Shown: positions 11,845 through 23,685 of the stretch, piece after piece
Layout: the number at the start of each line of letters is the position of its first letter
Numbering within the stretch: position 1 is the stretch's first letter
NCBI GenBank assembly: GCA_025617745.1
Contig: CM046862.1
Location: 55,339,946 to 55,403,945, forward strand
From: Heliocidaris erythrogramma
Lineage: Eukaryota; Echinodermata; Echinoidea; Camarodonta; Echinometridae
Direction: 5' to 3'
Length of the DNA: 64,000 bases
The notes under the pieces: model-generated
Seen by the model: the letters and a program-made list of their open reading frames with translations, nothing else
What the model was told of the DNA's origin: nothing
Database searches by the model: none
Made by a program: the position numbers and the translations under genes

Positions 11845-12520
11845 GAAAAGGAATACAGAGAGAAGAAAAACAAAGAAATACACAAGGAGAAATGGAAGAC
11901 AGAGAGATGACAACGAAAGACATCGGGAAAAAAGAAGAGCAAAGAAAACAAAGAAATACATAAGGAAAAAGGGAAGATAGAAATAAATAAAGATATACAC
12001 ATGAAAAAGGGAAGACAGAGGGAAGAAAAACAAAGGAAGACATAATAAAAAGAAAAGAAAAGAAATAGAAAAAAGAAAAAGGAAAGAGGAAAACAGGGAG
12101 ATGAAAAACAAAAAAAAAACATACATAAATAAATTAAAAGATAGAAGAAAAACAAAATAATACACAAGGAAAAAACAAGGGCGAAGACCTCCCCCCCCCC
12201 CCCCCCCCGAAAAAAAATCCATAAGGAAAAATGAAAACAGAGAGAAGAAAAACAAAGGAATACATAAGGAAATAAGGAAGACAGAGAGATCAAAAACAAA
12301 GAAATGCATAAATAAATTAAGAGAAGTTAGAGAGAATAAAAACAAAGTAATACATAAGGAAAAAAGAAGATAGAAGAAAAACAAAGAAATGCATAAATAA
12401 ATTAAAAGAAGACATAGAGAAGAAAAACAAAGAAATACATAAAGCAAAAACACAGCGAGAAGAAAAACAAAGAAATACACAAGAAAGAGAAGACAGAGAT
12501 AAGAAACACAAATAAATACT
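11845..12520. repeat. Purine-rich degenerate minisatellite
   Basis: Repeated variants of AGAGAAGAAAAACAAAGAAA followed by TACATAAGGA run for about 680 bp, with one C run at 12190-12208. The long minus-strand open frame across it, rich in Phe, Leu and Ser, is a by-product of purine bias and is not called as a gene. Confidence 0.85.
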
Positions 12521-12560
12521 ATAGTACTGCTGCCACGCCAGCCGTGTTGGTCATCATACA

Positions 12561-13780
12561 CACGTGGAATTTGGACAAACGACGACTGCCATTACATCTA
12601 TCAGGCGTTCTTTCAGCTGCTTGCAAGATGAATTCACACGATAAAAATTACTTTCGAAAAATAAACTCAAGACAATTTCAATAGCCCTGTCTATCACCTT
12701 TAGAAATGTGCGAACATTACAACGGTGTATTACATAATCCGAACCTGATTTCTATGGGCAGTACATTAGGCCTTTGAAATTGCCCTTTAGTTTTTTTCGA
12801 AAATAGTTCTTATCGTATTATAATTTTGATTGATTTATAGCAAAACGCCATGGAAACAAATTCGGCGAGGATAGATTGATCAAGTATACATTTGTCTTTA
12901 AAAATATCGTATTTTCAGCTGTCCATTTGCTTTTGAAGACGTCCCTGTGAATTTAAAGATTGAGAACGTACTTTGGAATCCTTCATGCCTTCTCCATTCA
13001 CATAGGGTTTGCGTGCAAATTCTCTTACATGTTGGAGCGTGGAGAGTGATCTCCTGGTAATCGATTCACTATTTCACGTCAATTTATTACGGGTTTGCGT
13101 TAATTTACTAGACTGATAATACTCAATTTGCAGTAAATTTATAATCGATTCAACAGAGTTTTGCTAACCAAAGAGAATTTAAAAAATGATTACAATGAAA
13201 AAAGAAATAAAAAATGGCATTGTGTGTATCATACAGAATAGGAATATTCGCTTCCCTTCTTTCGAATCTTTTTGCTTGTTAAATAGAAACTGTATTTCTT
13301 TTACAAAACACTATACACTTTATTTGATGAAATGGTGTGCATCTTATGAAATTGCTAACCATAGAATAGTACTTATTTAAACATTATAAGTTTAATTTTG
13401 ATGCTCAATTACTTCGCAAGGCAAGTTTGCTGACTACGCCAATTTATTAAATTTTAGAAAGGCATAGCTGAGTAAGCTGTGTCTCAACGAGTCGACTAGT
13501 ACTACATACCAAACCGACAACAGATTAAACCAATTCAGAAAAAAAAAGCTTTGCGCCACAACCACGTGAGTTGGAATAACTCCACGTTCCGGTACGGTCA
13601 GAATGCTCTGGCCATCGTCAGGAGAAGAAAAGCGAATTATTTTTTTCTTCTGAATTACAACTTCACCATGCAAACCTTCAAATCCTAGATTAAACCAAAA
13701 AAATAAAAAATCTAAATTTCAAGGTTGAAAGTAAGCCGACTCAGGTATTGTACAGCAGTCTCACCAACGAGAGCGACGAT
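12561..13780. other. AT-rich intergenic stretch; no gene seen
   Basis: Only short frames with no family resemblance and no convincing splice signals. No inverted repeats were noticed. Confidence 0.5.
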
Positions 13781-13805
13781 AGACCGAAATAATACATGTA
13801 CTAGT

Positions 13806-13857
13806 TGCATTGTGTGTGTGTGTATGTGTAATTGTGTTTTTACAGACGTGTATTATA
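13806..13857 (-). repeat. 3' tail of the SINE family seen at 53803-53989
   Basis: On the minus strand it reads ATACACGTCTGTAAAAACAC followed by AATTACACATAC and a CA run. This is the same 3' tail as the elements near 39420-39468 and 53803-53870. Confidence 0.5.
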
Positions 13858-13899
13858 CGAATTGGTTATCCATTTGGGATAATTTTCACTTCGGCTAAT

Positions 13900-14170
13900 T
13901 CTCACTTCCAAATAGTCTAACAGCCTTTTTCTCAACAAGCCACATAGCCATTTGGGATACACCTACTTTGACTAATACCATATGGTCTACCTATCATTTG
14001 GTCCAATGCCATTTAATCTAATTGAACCAGTTGGACTACTTATTTAGCTTAACTGTATGGTCTAGTGACCATTTGGTCTATATCCAATTCGTATAATAAC
14101 CAGTAAGGCTACTTTTGGTCTAATTTTTATATAGTCTAATGGTCATATGGTCTAATGACTATATATTCTT
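13900..14170. repeat. Degenerate short-unit repeat (ATTTGGTCTAATG-like)
   Basis: Imperfect units of roughly 18-20 bp built on CATTTGGTCTAATGAC recur across the stretch, including CATATGGTCTAATGAC and ACCATTTGGTCTAT. It is non-coding. Confidence 0.65.
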
Positions 14171-15244
14171 CAGGCCATTTAGTAGCAAGTTTAGAAAGGA
14201 CAGGGAAATGAAACTTTTAAAAAACGAAACTTCAAAGAAGTCATGTACGTAAATGTGCATTGAAAGAGTTATTCACCTTGCTGCTGCTTATAGTAATTAA
14301 GATCAATCAATATCCCTACATTTTTTGTATTAATTATTTAATTTATCAAAATCAATTACTTATATTATTTTTTTAGTAATTCAAACATTCATAGGTCTCC
14401 TCTTCCTTTCATGACTGAAGTAGAAGAACCTGATTTTGTATTGCACTTCAAGTTATGCTTGTTGGGTTGATAAACTGTTATTCATGTTTCTTATTGGATA
14501 GCCGATGTACAAATGCTTGTGCAAGTAAAAGGGGGAACATAATTATAAAGGGTAGAGACAAGAATGGTAAATCAGGCGCGGATCTACACCCCAATTAACT
14601 CCTCGTAAAGTCGTAAAAAGCTTTTGGAATTCCTAACGGCTATCTAAGCCCTCCGCTGAGCGAGGAGGGAAATCCTCGAAAATTGACTTTCTCGTATCTC
14701 CCTCATTTGGGCCTTAAATATCATGAAAATTCCAGAGTAGATAGGAAATGATGTGATTATGGTTCATATCAATTTTCACTGAAAACGGTTGAGTACTTTG
14801 TTGAGATATACGAGTATATTGCTGTTTCAGAGGGCCGAGAAAAGAGGTTTTGTTTTTTCCCCGACACAAGTCTGGGACGAAATGAATATGCAAACAAATG
14901 ACACATTGCTAAACTTTAAACTCTAGTCTCACTCCCTGTGCAGTTTCAAGTTTGCGCAGTTAGTAGTTTTGTGTAAACCTGCCATCAAAAGTCGAAGACT
15001 TAACGTGAAAAAATACTGAAATGCTTGCAATCTGATTGGCTGAGAGCGAATTTGTCGGTAACAATCACTGACAAGACACGCCCCCTGTTTAGCGTACACT
15101 CGAGTTGAAACCATCCTGCATGCACCGAAATAATACATGTACTAGTTGCATTGTCATAAATGGTAAAGAATAAGCCAGTTCGTAATTACCACGTGTTACA
15201 AATGACCCTGAAATGACCCCAATTTGTACGCGCGCGCATCTCTT

Positions 15245-15474
15245 TTATTGCATATCTTCCTGACCGGAACGGTCTCCAACGGTTCATGTACAACTCCATG
15301 TCATCAAGAAAATGGCAGCCCCCATGAAGTGTTAGCAGATGATACCGTGTGCTATAATGTCTTGATTTAAACCCTTTTTCTGATACTTTATTTCTAAAGT
15401 GATACAGGTCAATAATTAAGAATATATTACACCTTTGAACATAAGTACATTTATATTCTAGTGTTAATTCTCCT
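15245..15474. mobile_element. Half copy of the TTAA MITE family seen at 24699-25600
   Basis: It matches the right half of that element, sharing ATCTTCCTGAC, GGTTCATGTACAACTCC, AAGAAAATGGCAGCCCCCAT and the terminus GTTAATTCTCCT followed by TTAA. The left half is missing. Confidence 0.75.
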
Positions 15475-15668
15475 TTAAAGCCTTTTCTGTCTTGACTTTT
15501 AAAAGAATAAGGCTAATAAAGTTACATTACACGTCTATAATCCCTATAATTTCCATAAATCATATTAAATGAAATATTCTGACTTAATAGAAAAATAAAG
15601 ATTGCATTTCATTTTATTTTTAAATAACTTTTCTCGACATTCCCGTCAGATATCGAAGTGTATGCTCA

Positions 15669-16487
15669 TTTATTTATTTATTTTATTTTATTTATTATTA
15701 TTATTTCTGCATGATACATGGTATTGCATAGAATGATCATTATGACCAAAAAAAATGAGAATAAGTATGAGTAACTCAATAACAGAATTAAAAGGCAAAT
15801 ATGATCATAATACAGGTACAATATATGGATAACGTAGTAACATGCAGAGGTATGGCAATATAAGCTAAAGCTTGAAGCATTGCAATACCTTTCCATTTTG
15901 TAAATATTACATATAAAAGGAAAATAACTAATGACACTAACAACAAACTTTATTTACAGAATAACATAGAATAAAAAACCAACAAAAATATGAATAGAAA
16001 AAAAAGAAGAGAGAGTTTATTTACAAGGGAAAGAGAAGCAGAAAATAGGAATCAGAAAGATGAAGGGGTGCCCTAATGTTGACAAATAATATATCAAGTC
16101 TTCGATGAGTAAGTAATAGTAAATAAAGTACAATACATAGAACATCGATTACAATGTAAACATAAATAAAAGCATTCTTTGAATTATGTACCTTGGAATT
16201 CATGCATCTTTAAAAGGAGAATTTGCTTTACGGCCATTTTAAACGAATGTGGGGTTTGCAAATTACGGATATTTTGCGGAAGAGAATTCCAAATATCTGG
16301 ACCGCTATGTCTGATTGATTTATGTGCTAACGCTGTGCGGGGATTGACTAAATGTATGTTTGATGCCTGCCTGGTGGGATAGGAGTGAATGGTGCTGTTA
16401 TGCTGAAACATAGAAGAAAATGAGTCGGGCAAAAGTTTGGCATTAAAACGAAACATGAATAAGGCGGTTTGCAGGTAGTTTATATGA
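15669..16487 (-). mobile_element. 3' portion of LINE A (CR1/L2-type), interrupted by LINE B
   Basis: The minus-strand frame ending at 16184 reads INYLQTALFMFRFNAKLLP, then FSSMFQHNSTIHSYPTRQA and HSGPDIWNSLPQNIRN. This is the C-terminal signature (GP.IWNSLP) of CR1/L2-like reverse transcriptases. Downstream on the minus strand follows a 3' UTR that ends in an (AATA)n-like tail at about 15669-15710. The other part of the same frame is at 18326-18890. The two were split by insertion of the element at 16488-18330. Confidence 0.7.
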
Positions 16488-18330
16488 TCAATTCAATTCA
16501 ATTCAATTCAATTTATTTCGCAAGATAAAATCAATATACATGGTAACAATAGATTAAAATACATATACAAAATTATGCGGGGCTTTCCATGAAGGTTAGG
16601 AAACCTGTAGAATTTGGATTGCCCATTAGACAATAAAAAAAACAGAACCAAATTATTTTAGGCATAAAAACAATATGAACCTAAACACACACAAACATCT
16701 AAATTATAACAACAGAAAACAGAATACAGGAATTAAAACAAACAAAAAAGGGGGGGGGGGGGGGGAGAAGAAGAGAACAAAATGTAAGGGAATTCGAATA
16801 TAACATCAAAATTAACTGTGTGATTAATAATTATTTACTAATAATGTTTTATATTGCTTCCTAAAGGAAGATACAAATTGTGATTTTGTTATGTCATGGG
16901 GAATAATATTCCAATGTTTAGGACCTATGTAACTCATTGACTTAGCTTGATGACTTGATTTAATGGACCATAAATGAAATTTGTTTGACGATCTAGTATT
17001 ATAATTATGAACTTCACTATTATATTGAAAGCTGTCTAAAAAGGGGGTAGGTAATAACCTATTTTTATATTTATACATGAACGTTGCAATTTCTTGCTTA
17101 TTTATATCAGATATATTCAATAATGATAATTTCTTAAAAATAGGAGCAGATGGCTCTAAATAGTCAGAATTAGTAATTATTCTTAAACATTTTTTTTGAA
17201 CTTTAAATAATGTGTCTAATTCAGTCTGAGTTGCATTTGTAGCCCATACAATATTACAGTATTTCAAATAAGGAAAGATAATGGAATGATATAATGTTAT
17301 TAAATTTTCTGGTAACAAACTATATTTCAACTTATTTATCAAACCAGTATTTCTACTGATCTTGTGTAAAACATTTATGATATGGTCTTTAAAGCCTAAG
17401 AAATCATCCAATGTGACACCCAAAAAGTTGACAGAGTTACTGAATGGAATAAGTTTATTATCAATATAAATGGGAATATTATCAGTATTAATTAAGGGAC
17501 CACTGGTGTTAGTTATGTTTGATATTATATGAGATTTTGTTTTTCGAAAATAAATACATTTACTTTTATTAACATTAAGTGATAGCTTATTTGCTTTTAA
17601 CCAGTCACATATATTCTCAAGTTCATTATTTAAAACATGGACAGTATTAATCAAATTTTTAGACGAAAAAAATACACTAGTGTCGTCAGCAAATTGATAG
17701 AAAGTTAACAAACTAGATGATTTAGAAAGGTCATTTATGTATAAAAGAAATAGCAAGGGACCCAGAATTGATCCTTGAGGTACCCCGATAGAGACATTTA
17801 AAGAAGAAGATAATGTACCGTGAACAAAAGTATGTTGAATTCTGTTTGAAAGATAATCCCTAAACCAATCTGATGCAATCCCTCTTATTCCATATTGATA
17901 AAGTTTAAATAAAAGAATTGAGTGATCTATAGAATCAAATGCCTTCGACAAGTCTAAGAAAACCCCTATTATATGTTCGTTAGCTTGAAATGATTCCAAT
18001 ATTTTTTGTTGGACTTTCAAAAGAACATGTTCACATGAATAGTTAGGTCTAAATCCATATTGAGTGTCACTTAAAATATTGTTGTAATTTAAAAATTTAT
18101 ATAATCGGTTATACACAAGTCGCTCTAGTAATTTAGAAAAACATGGTAGTAGGGAGATGGGTCTATAGTTTACAAATTTTCCGGGGTCGTCTTTCTTAAA
18201 AACAGGGATTACCTTAGATTCTTTAAGTTTCAAGGGTACTTTACCAGATACAAATGAAAGATTAAATACGTGAACTAACGGCAAGACAATGGCATGAATA
18301 ATATGCTTAACGACTTTGCAACTTATCATC
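16488..18330 (-). mobile_element. LINE B, 5'-truncated CR1/L2-type non-LTR retrotransposon
   Basis: A 5'-truncated element inserted into LINE A. On the minus strand it runs from the truncation near 18326, through a reverse transcriptase frame ending at 16824, into a 3' UTR. It ends in tandem ATTGA-type 5-mers at 16488-16513, a tail style seen in this kind of LINE. No clear target duplication was found beyond 2-3 bp. The endonuclease domain is absent. Confidence 0.8.
16824..18329 (-). pseudogene. Reverse transcriptase domain of LINE B (501 codons open, 5' truncated)
   Basis: The open frame covers most of an RNA-dependent DNA polymerase. Landmarks in order are YRPISLLPCFSKLLERLVY (about residues 54-72), FLDLSKAFDSIDHSIL (about 123-138) with the first catalytic Asp, GVPQGSILGPLLFLLYINDL (about 183-202), and FADDTSVFF (about 215-223) with the catalytic Asp pair. 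A C-terminal GPKHWNIIP motif follows. The catalytic box is FADD rather than the commoner YADD, a variant known in this clade. The frame is intact from the truncation to the stop, which suggests recent insertion. The apparent ATG is not the native start, since the N-terminus and endonuclease are missing. Confidence 0.85.
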
Positions 18331-18890
18331 GACCTTCAGGCACTTCAACTTAACAAATAAAGGCTTTGTGTGGTCTCGGGGACCAGACCCAGTACATATG
18401 CGAATGGCTTTCTTTTGCAGGAGAAGGATATTGTTAGTTAAAACCTTGGATGTAGCCCAAAGTACATTGCAATATGAAATGTATGGTAGTATAAGAGTAT
18501 TGTATAATATCAATAAAATTCTATCAATAACGAAACATTTAACCCTGTACAATACACCTATGTTTCGAGAAATCGGGGTAACAATGTGAGCCACATGGTC
18601 ACTCCAATCAAGCTTCTGATTGATATACACACCAAGGAACTTTGTACATGTCTTTCGCTCTAACTCTATACCATCCACCTCAATATTTAATTGTTTGTTG
18701 CCTGTAGATTTCCTTCCCTGAAAATGAATAAAATTGGTTTTTCCTATATTTAGAGAGAGCAGGTTACTCCTGAACCATAATGTCAACTTTGGCAGTTCTG
18801 AGTTCAGTTTTTGTTCAAGCGTTTGGATATTACAATGTGACATCAGGGAACATGTTTGCCCCATCACATAAATATTAATAGAAATTTCAC
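18326..18890 (-). mobile_element. 5' portion of LINE A (reverse transcriptase remnant)
   Basis: The frame contains SLMSHCNIQTLEQKLNSEL, then WFRSNLLSLNIGKTNFIHF, then KFLGVYINQKLDWSDHV and LILPYISYCNVLWATS. These are the thumb and connection region of a CR1/L2-type reverse transcriptase. It breaks after LFVKLKCLKVD, exactly where LINE B begins, and continues at 16487 with HINYLQTALFMF. Upstream of about 18890 the frame no longer resembles a LINE. Confidence 0.7.
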
Positions 18891-19210
18891 AGCAAATAAC
18901 TTTAACAAAAATACAAACATCTAGTCCTAGCCCCCACCCCCTCCCAACTCTCTCCCTCTCCCCCTGGTGCAGTTGCAGGTGATTCCTATCTGTTTTGGGA
19001 CATAAATTAGTATTTGAAGGGACAATATCAAGATTATGCCCTTCAGTTACGGCTTTACCAAAAGCGATGTCAGAAAAAGAAGAAAAAATTAAAGAAAATA
19101 AAAATACAAAAATGTTGATTAAGACTATAACCTTTCCCTCTGGGCCGATCGACATGTACCACAATATATACGCGTGCTTTAATTCGGGACTGAGCACTCT
19201 TCGTATTTAA

Positions 19211-20909
19211 AGACCTGGTCCGAAGCAATAAATCAAATAGGTGAATTATATATCAATCTGAAGCTTAGGGGACACAGAAGAGGAAAATCACCACTATTTA
19301 TCCAGAAATTGCCATGCGGATGAGAAATAGTGGTTTGAAATCTGGAATTCCGGTGGAATTCAAGTGCTTCAAAACCCTGAAGTTACATCGCGAATAAGAG
19401 ACTTCGAGCGGATGACGTCATGTTATGTAGCGATCGATCGCGAGCCTGTGATCTTTCTGCACACAGTAGGCGATGTCATACGGAATGGTACGTAACTCGG
19501 TGAGACTTTGTGTCTTAATTTACTAATTAAAATGATTATTTTAATTAAAACTGAATAGAATAGATATGAATGGGGATTAATCGTCGTTCCATTTAATTTG
19601 GGGGCTGTTATGAGTCGATTATGCTCTTCACGTTTGTAGGCATGTCTCGCACAATAATGAGTGCATTGCTTGTGTTAGGTTTTAACTTTGTCATGTTTAG
19701 ATTTGGTTTAGTCTAGATTTAGCAAAATTATAGCCATCAAAATGCGAAAGGAATCATTCTTACCATATATTTAGACGAGATTCTTCGATTCTTTGTAAAA
19801 TATTTATTGCAGGAATCTTGAAATTGCATTTTCGGATGCATGGACTGCATACGTGGCTGGCCTGCATAGCATGTCTATGCCGCCCGCGCTGCGGGTAACC
19901 TACCTACCGGGAGCTGCCGCGAACGCTAGGTTAGTAGGTATACTATAGCTATGGCCGCAGTTGTCGAAGTTGACAGTCGACGATGTCCTCGCGTTAAACT
20001 TACAGCCAAGCTCAAAATATTGGTTCATTTTGAAGAAATTAATACTTTATATATAAATCACAAATGGCCAAATTCGCTAAGCCCAGTCGCCATTTATATC
20101 CGCCAGATCAAGTTTAGTAAAGTTTCTTGCTTTATTTTGTGATAGTAGGCCTAGTAGACTGAACGTCGATCAAGTCTTGCTCTAGGTGAACATGGTGAGA
20201 GAGTTTGCTGATTCTAAACATTCTGCTATAGTTTCAGATCATTATTGAAATCATCAATAAGAAATCACAAAACTTACCAATCTTCTACATTTCCATGCAT
20301 TCTGTTGTCACGGTTTTGCAAATCTCTATCTCAGTCCTACATTTTCTCCCGGTCCTCCTCTTGCCTTGGCAGTGGCTCATACTCCCACGCTAATACCCCT
20401 AACCTTGCCCCTTCACATGCGGCAGCATCCCCGTCTTTATCACCGGCCAGATCACTATTGTCCTCGTCACTGTCACTACTGCCGCTGCCAGAACTCGATT
20501 CACTTTCATAGTTTCCCTCATCTTCTCCTCACCATCCTCTACCTCCTCGTATTCACAGTCCATCAGCAAATCATCCTTATCTTCTTCGATCACAACTGAC
20601 GCCATGACAACTCAAAACTTTTGTAAAAAAAACTTTATTATTCAGCGTTCAATGGACTTCTCCCCGCTCAACTATACTAACAAAAATACTAAGTTCAAGT
20701 TCTAGCGGGTCTTCATAACATGACGTCATAGGTTTGCGATTTATTTCGGACCGGCTCGCCCGTAAATGGCGGGGAGGCTGAAAATTATTTTTTGTTTTGC
20801 TTATTGTGCAATTACGAAATGTCTCATTGGTCTTAATCATATATTTTTGTATTCTACGTCCAATAAGCTTTCCATTGATGTATAGTTGTTCAGTCACCGG
20901 ACCAGGTCT
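19211..20909 (-). mobile_element. TTAA-flanked DNA transposon, AGACCTGGTCCG ends
   Basis: The 12-bp inverted ends AGACCTGGTCCG and CGGACCAGGTCT are perfect, and each abuts TTAA (19207-19210 and 20910-20913). The 1.7-kb interior includes a minus-strand acidic open frame beginning 305 bp inside the right end. TTAA duplication fits the piggyBac or Kolobok superfamilies. The coding part is too short for a full transposase, so the copy is probably non-autonomous or decayed. Confidence 0.7.
20305..20605 (-). pseudogene. Acidic, Ser/Asp-rich open frame inside the TTAA element, frameshifted
   Basis: The ATG at 20605 opens MASVVIEEDKDDLLMDCEY, then EEVEDGEEK. The frame then becomes unlike protein, while the neighbouring frame continues as DEGNYESESSSGSGSSDSDE, then GDKDGDAAACEG and VLAWEYEPLPRQEEDREKM. 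A single shift near the EEK codons would unite them. The pattern of an acidic low-complexity N-terminus followed by a YEPL-like motif resembles the start of proteins annotated P2X purinoceptor 7-like in echinoderms and cnidarians, which is a weak resemblance. It starts just inside the transposon end, as a transposon gene would. Confidence 0.4.
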
Positions 20910-20913
20910 TTAA

Positions 20914-21713
20914 ACTCTTTGCTCTTACATTTCAAGGAGCCCAACTTATTCAGTTGCACTCGTTCAAAATTCTTTAAAGTAAAACTGTTTGGTAATTAAC
21001 CATCGACTATTGGCTATATAAATGAAAATATAAATTACGATAACAATATTTTGTGTAGGTTATTGAAAAGAATCTTTCATTTTATAGCTTACAGTTGTAG
21101 AGGAAAAAACATTATTTCTTAAAAATACAAACATATTTTCTATCGTAAAAAGAGAGTTTTGTGACGTAATAATTTTTTTTAAAGCGCTAATATTCTTTTA
21201 CGAAATAAATTGTGATCAATTCACAGAGGAAAGTTATTGAATCGATCACTTCTTTCACGATTTTCAGAAAAATGGATTGGGCACAGTGTGGTGCTCAATT
21301 CCTATGGTAGATTTTCAAATTATATCAAATAGCACACATTATAAGCCTTCATTTTTGTGTAGCATAGAATATCCCCGCTCTCGCCGCACCCCACCCCTTT
21401 CTAACTCTCTATCTCTCTCCCATTCCGTATTTTGTAGCAATCTTATAGTTGCATGTCACACATTTTGTTCAAAATGATGGTGATATTTTTTTTTTACATT
21501 TTTTTCTTTCAGCACAGTTCTTTCTACACCGATATTCTGTAAAAATCCTCGGAAAAGCCAGTCTCTAAAATCACGCTTAAATTACGCCAGAATGTTTCTG
21601 ATTAAGTAGGCATAATGCTAGATAATAAAAAGGGTCAAATTTTTTTTACAATTCATAATACCAATGTTTCTGGATTTCTTCTTTTTGTTTTTAGTATTTA
21701 CAAGTTGAAATAG
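20914..21713. other. AT-rich intergenic stretch; no gene seen
   Basis: Short frames only, with no recognised motif and no paired repeat ends. Confidence 0.45.
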
Positions 21714-21819
21714 CTGGGGCCTGTAACATAAAGAGATACAATCGTAAGTCTATGGCAACCCATGTACTGAAGAGTTACAATTGATCGTAAGATTGTATCT
21801 CTTTATGTTACAGGCCCCA
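21714..21819. mobile_element. Small hairpin MITE (TGGGGCCTGTAACATAAAG)
   Basis: The 106-bp unit starts TGGGGCCTGTAACATAAAG and ends with the exact inverse. The inner arms AGATACAATCGTAA and TTACGATTGTATCT-like sequence also pair, leaving a loop of about 40 bp. Confidence 0.8.
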
Positions 21820-22056
21820 TGAGAAACGTCCGCGAATAATATAATAGACAATAACATGGGACTATCTATAAAAGTCATTAATGTACGTGTTGAAATAAGG
21901 GAGCTATAACTGAACAGGATATCTCTAAAAGTCTACGTCTATAACATGTTATTAATGAATTATCAATCAAAATAGAATGAAATCATTAGCATTTGCCTTC
22001 CGGTAGCTTCTCTACCACATTTCAGGGAGGGGGGGGGGGTTCCCCCCCCCCCCTTA

Positions 22057-22310
22057 ATAATAATAATCCGTTTTATATAGCGCCTAATACATCGATGATG
22101 TCTCTAAGCGCTTTACAGATATATTATTACCCCGGTCATCGGATTCTGGCATGCCCGCACACAATGTATGGACATTCTCCGCTCCCTGGGGAGTATTCCA
22201 GCAAGGGCATTACAGTGACGCTCTCATTGCTAAGCTCCCATGTTTTAGACGGAATGTTAGTCCAACGCCGTGGCTGCTTTTCAGTTATTTTAGCCGCAAT
22301 ACTGCGAATA
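22057..22310 (+). repeat. Dispersed repeat, SINE-like (TATATAGCGCCTAATAC)
   Basis: It contains the stretches CCGTTTTATATAGCGCC, GATGATGTCTCTAAGCGC and TTTACAGATATATTATTACC. I recognise this as a common dispersed motif in echinoderm and other invertebrate DNA. It is preceded by G and C runs and a (TAA)n tract. No coding function is assigned to frames crossing it. Confidence 0.45.
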
Positions 22311-22550
22311 AAAATAAAGAAAAGTATAGGCTTTGAGCCGCGGCGGGCGAAATTTTTTTCCCAAACAGGTTTACCTATTACAGTAAAATCCTGCCTCCTG
22401 ATTGGTTCAAAGGTATACGCGTCATGAATATTCATAAGCTGAGCGACAAAGGCCTAGTTCATGTATTACGCATGCGCGGGGCTGAACGGAGCTCGATCGA
22501 GCGAGCACGATGCATGGAGCACGTACGCGAAAGCTGCTATAGGCCTAGCC

Positions 22551-23635
22551 TCTTGACGAGGCCCTGGCGCTGTTGAAATCCTTGGCGATATGGAGGTAAA
22601 ATTAATACCGAGGCGCTTGCGCCGAGGGCCTCTTGACACCTGATCTGAATTTCTTTTGTATTTCATTGTTTTGACGAATATTCCGACCAAATTTTGGTCG
22701 GTGAAAATCATCCAATAAGCGCAAGCTACCATGACGTAATGTTAAATATTCATGACTCGACTGCACGCTATTTCTTACATATTAATTAATCGCAGCACAA
22801 AATGGCGTTCAACGTTTCTTCCACGACGAGTGATGACGATATTTGTAAGAGCTTAGAATATGCCGCTAGAATGTTGAAGATTGACAGATTCAAAGATTTG
22901 CAAGTTGATGCAATCAAATCTGCACTTAAAGGACAAAATGTTTTTGTGAATCTGCCTACTGGCTATGGAAAAAGTGTTATTTTTCACGCGCTATCGCTCT
23001 GTGCTGATTACCTCCGTGGGCCAGGGATGGAGAGTGAGAGTCTGGCTGCGCTGCTTCGCGAGCTGGGCCAGGCGGATCCACAGATCCCCCGGGCCTTGCC
23101 GGGCAGTGAAGTTGCTGGTAACTCCTTGGTTACATCAGAATTGATGGAGATGCATCTATTGTTGAACGGTGACTTTTATTGCCCATTCTTCATTATTTGT
23201 AAATATATGATGATCTCTTGAGAAATATGTACATTTGTCTTATTTCAAATTACCATGGTTTGTAAGCTAGAGATCGAATTCTTCACAATGTGCTTGTCTG
23301 TGAATGTATTTTGAGCAAGAGATTTACGTAATCCCCCCCCCCCAAAAAAAAAAAAATAAATAAAAAATAAATAAATAAATAAATAAAAAATAATAGACTA
23401 GTCCAGAACTGAAGTAAGAAATCCTTGAGATTTCATTGGCCAATTTTCTGGGCGATCACCGCGGTTATCTAACTATTCACGTTTCATGCATAATTCAGTA
23501 TAGGAAATCGTGCCTCATGAATATATAAATTCAGGTCGGGTGTCAAGAGGCCCTCGTCGCAAGCGCCTCGGTTTTTTGCCTCCATATCGCCAAGGATTTC
23601 AACAGCGCCAGGGCCTCGCGAAGATCTATAGGAGC
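22551..23635 (+). mobile_element. Insertion with about 100-bp inverted ends carrying a helicase exon
   Basis: The left end CGAGGCCCTGGCGCTGTTGA continues through CCTTGGCGATATGGAGG and GAGGCGCTTGCG to AGAGGCCC-type sequence near 22635. The right end near 23530-23635 repeats this inverted. The flanks contain CTATAGG on both sides (22537 and 23624 regions), a possible 7-bp duplication. The segment is absent from the opposite arm. Identity of the superfamily is unknown. Confidence 0.6.
22802..23221 (+). CDS. RecQ/DEAD-like helicase N-terminal exon (mobile-element cargo)
   Basis: The ATG at 22802 follows ACAAA. Residues 1-75 read MAFNVSSTTSDDDICKSLEY, then FKDLQVDAIKSALKGQN and VFVNLPTGYGKSVIFHALSL. 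This is the Q-motif-like and Walker A (PTGYGKS) start of a superfamily 2 RecQ-like helicase. After CADYLR the frame changes character to GPGMESESLAALLRELGQA and onward, and no DEAH box follows. The helicase core is therefore incomplete here; either a splice follows or the cargo is truncated. Related RecQ-like genes are common in marine invertebrate mobile DNA. A truncated host gene is the alternative. Confidence 0.6.
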   Translation: MAFNVSSTTSDDDICKSLEYAARMLKIDRFKDLQVDAIKSALKGQNVFVNLPTGYGKSVIFHALSLCADYLRGPGMESESLAALLRELGQADPQIPRALPGSEVAGNSLVTSELMEMHLLLNGDFYCPFFIICKYMMIS

Positions 23636-23685
23636 TGTGATGTGTGCTTCATCTCAAAGTTGTTTAAATTTCTATATTATGAGCA

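Noticed and set aside
11590..12561. 323-codon minus-strand open frame rich in Phe, Leu, Ser
   Set aside because: It is a translation of a purine-rich minisatellite and a C run; overlapping frames are equally open, and there is no domain or conserved start.
18895..19197. N-terminal part of the 296-codon minus frame
   Set aside because: Only the portion from about 18890 downward resembles a reverse transcriptase; the hydrophobic, Glu/Arg-rich start is unrelated DNA read in frame.
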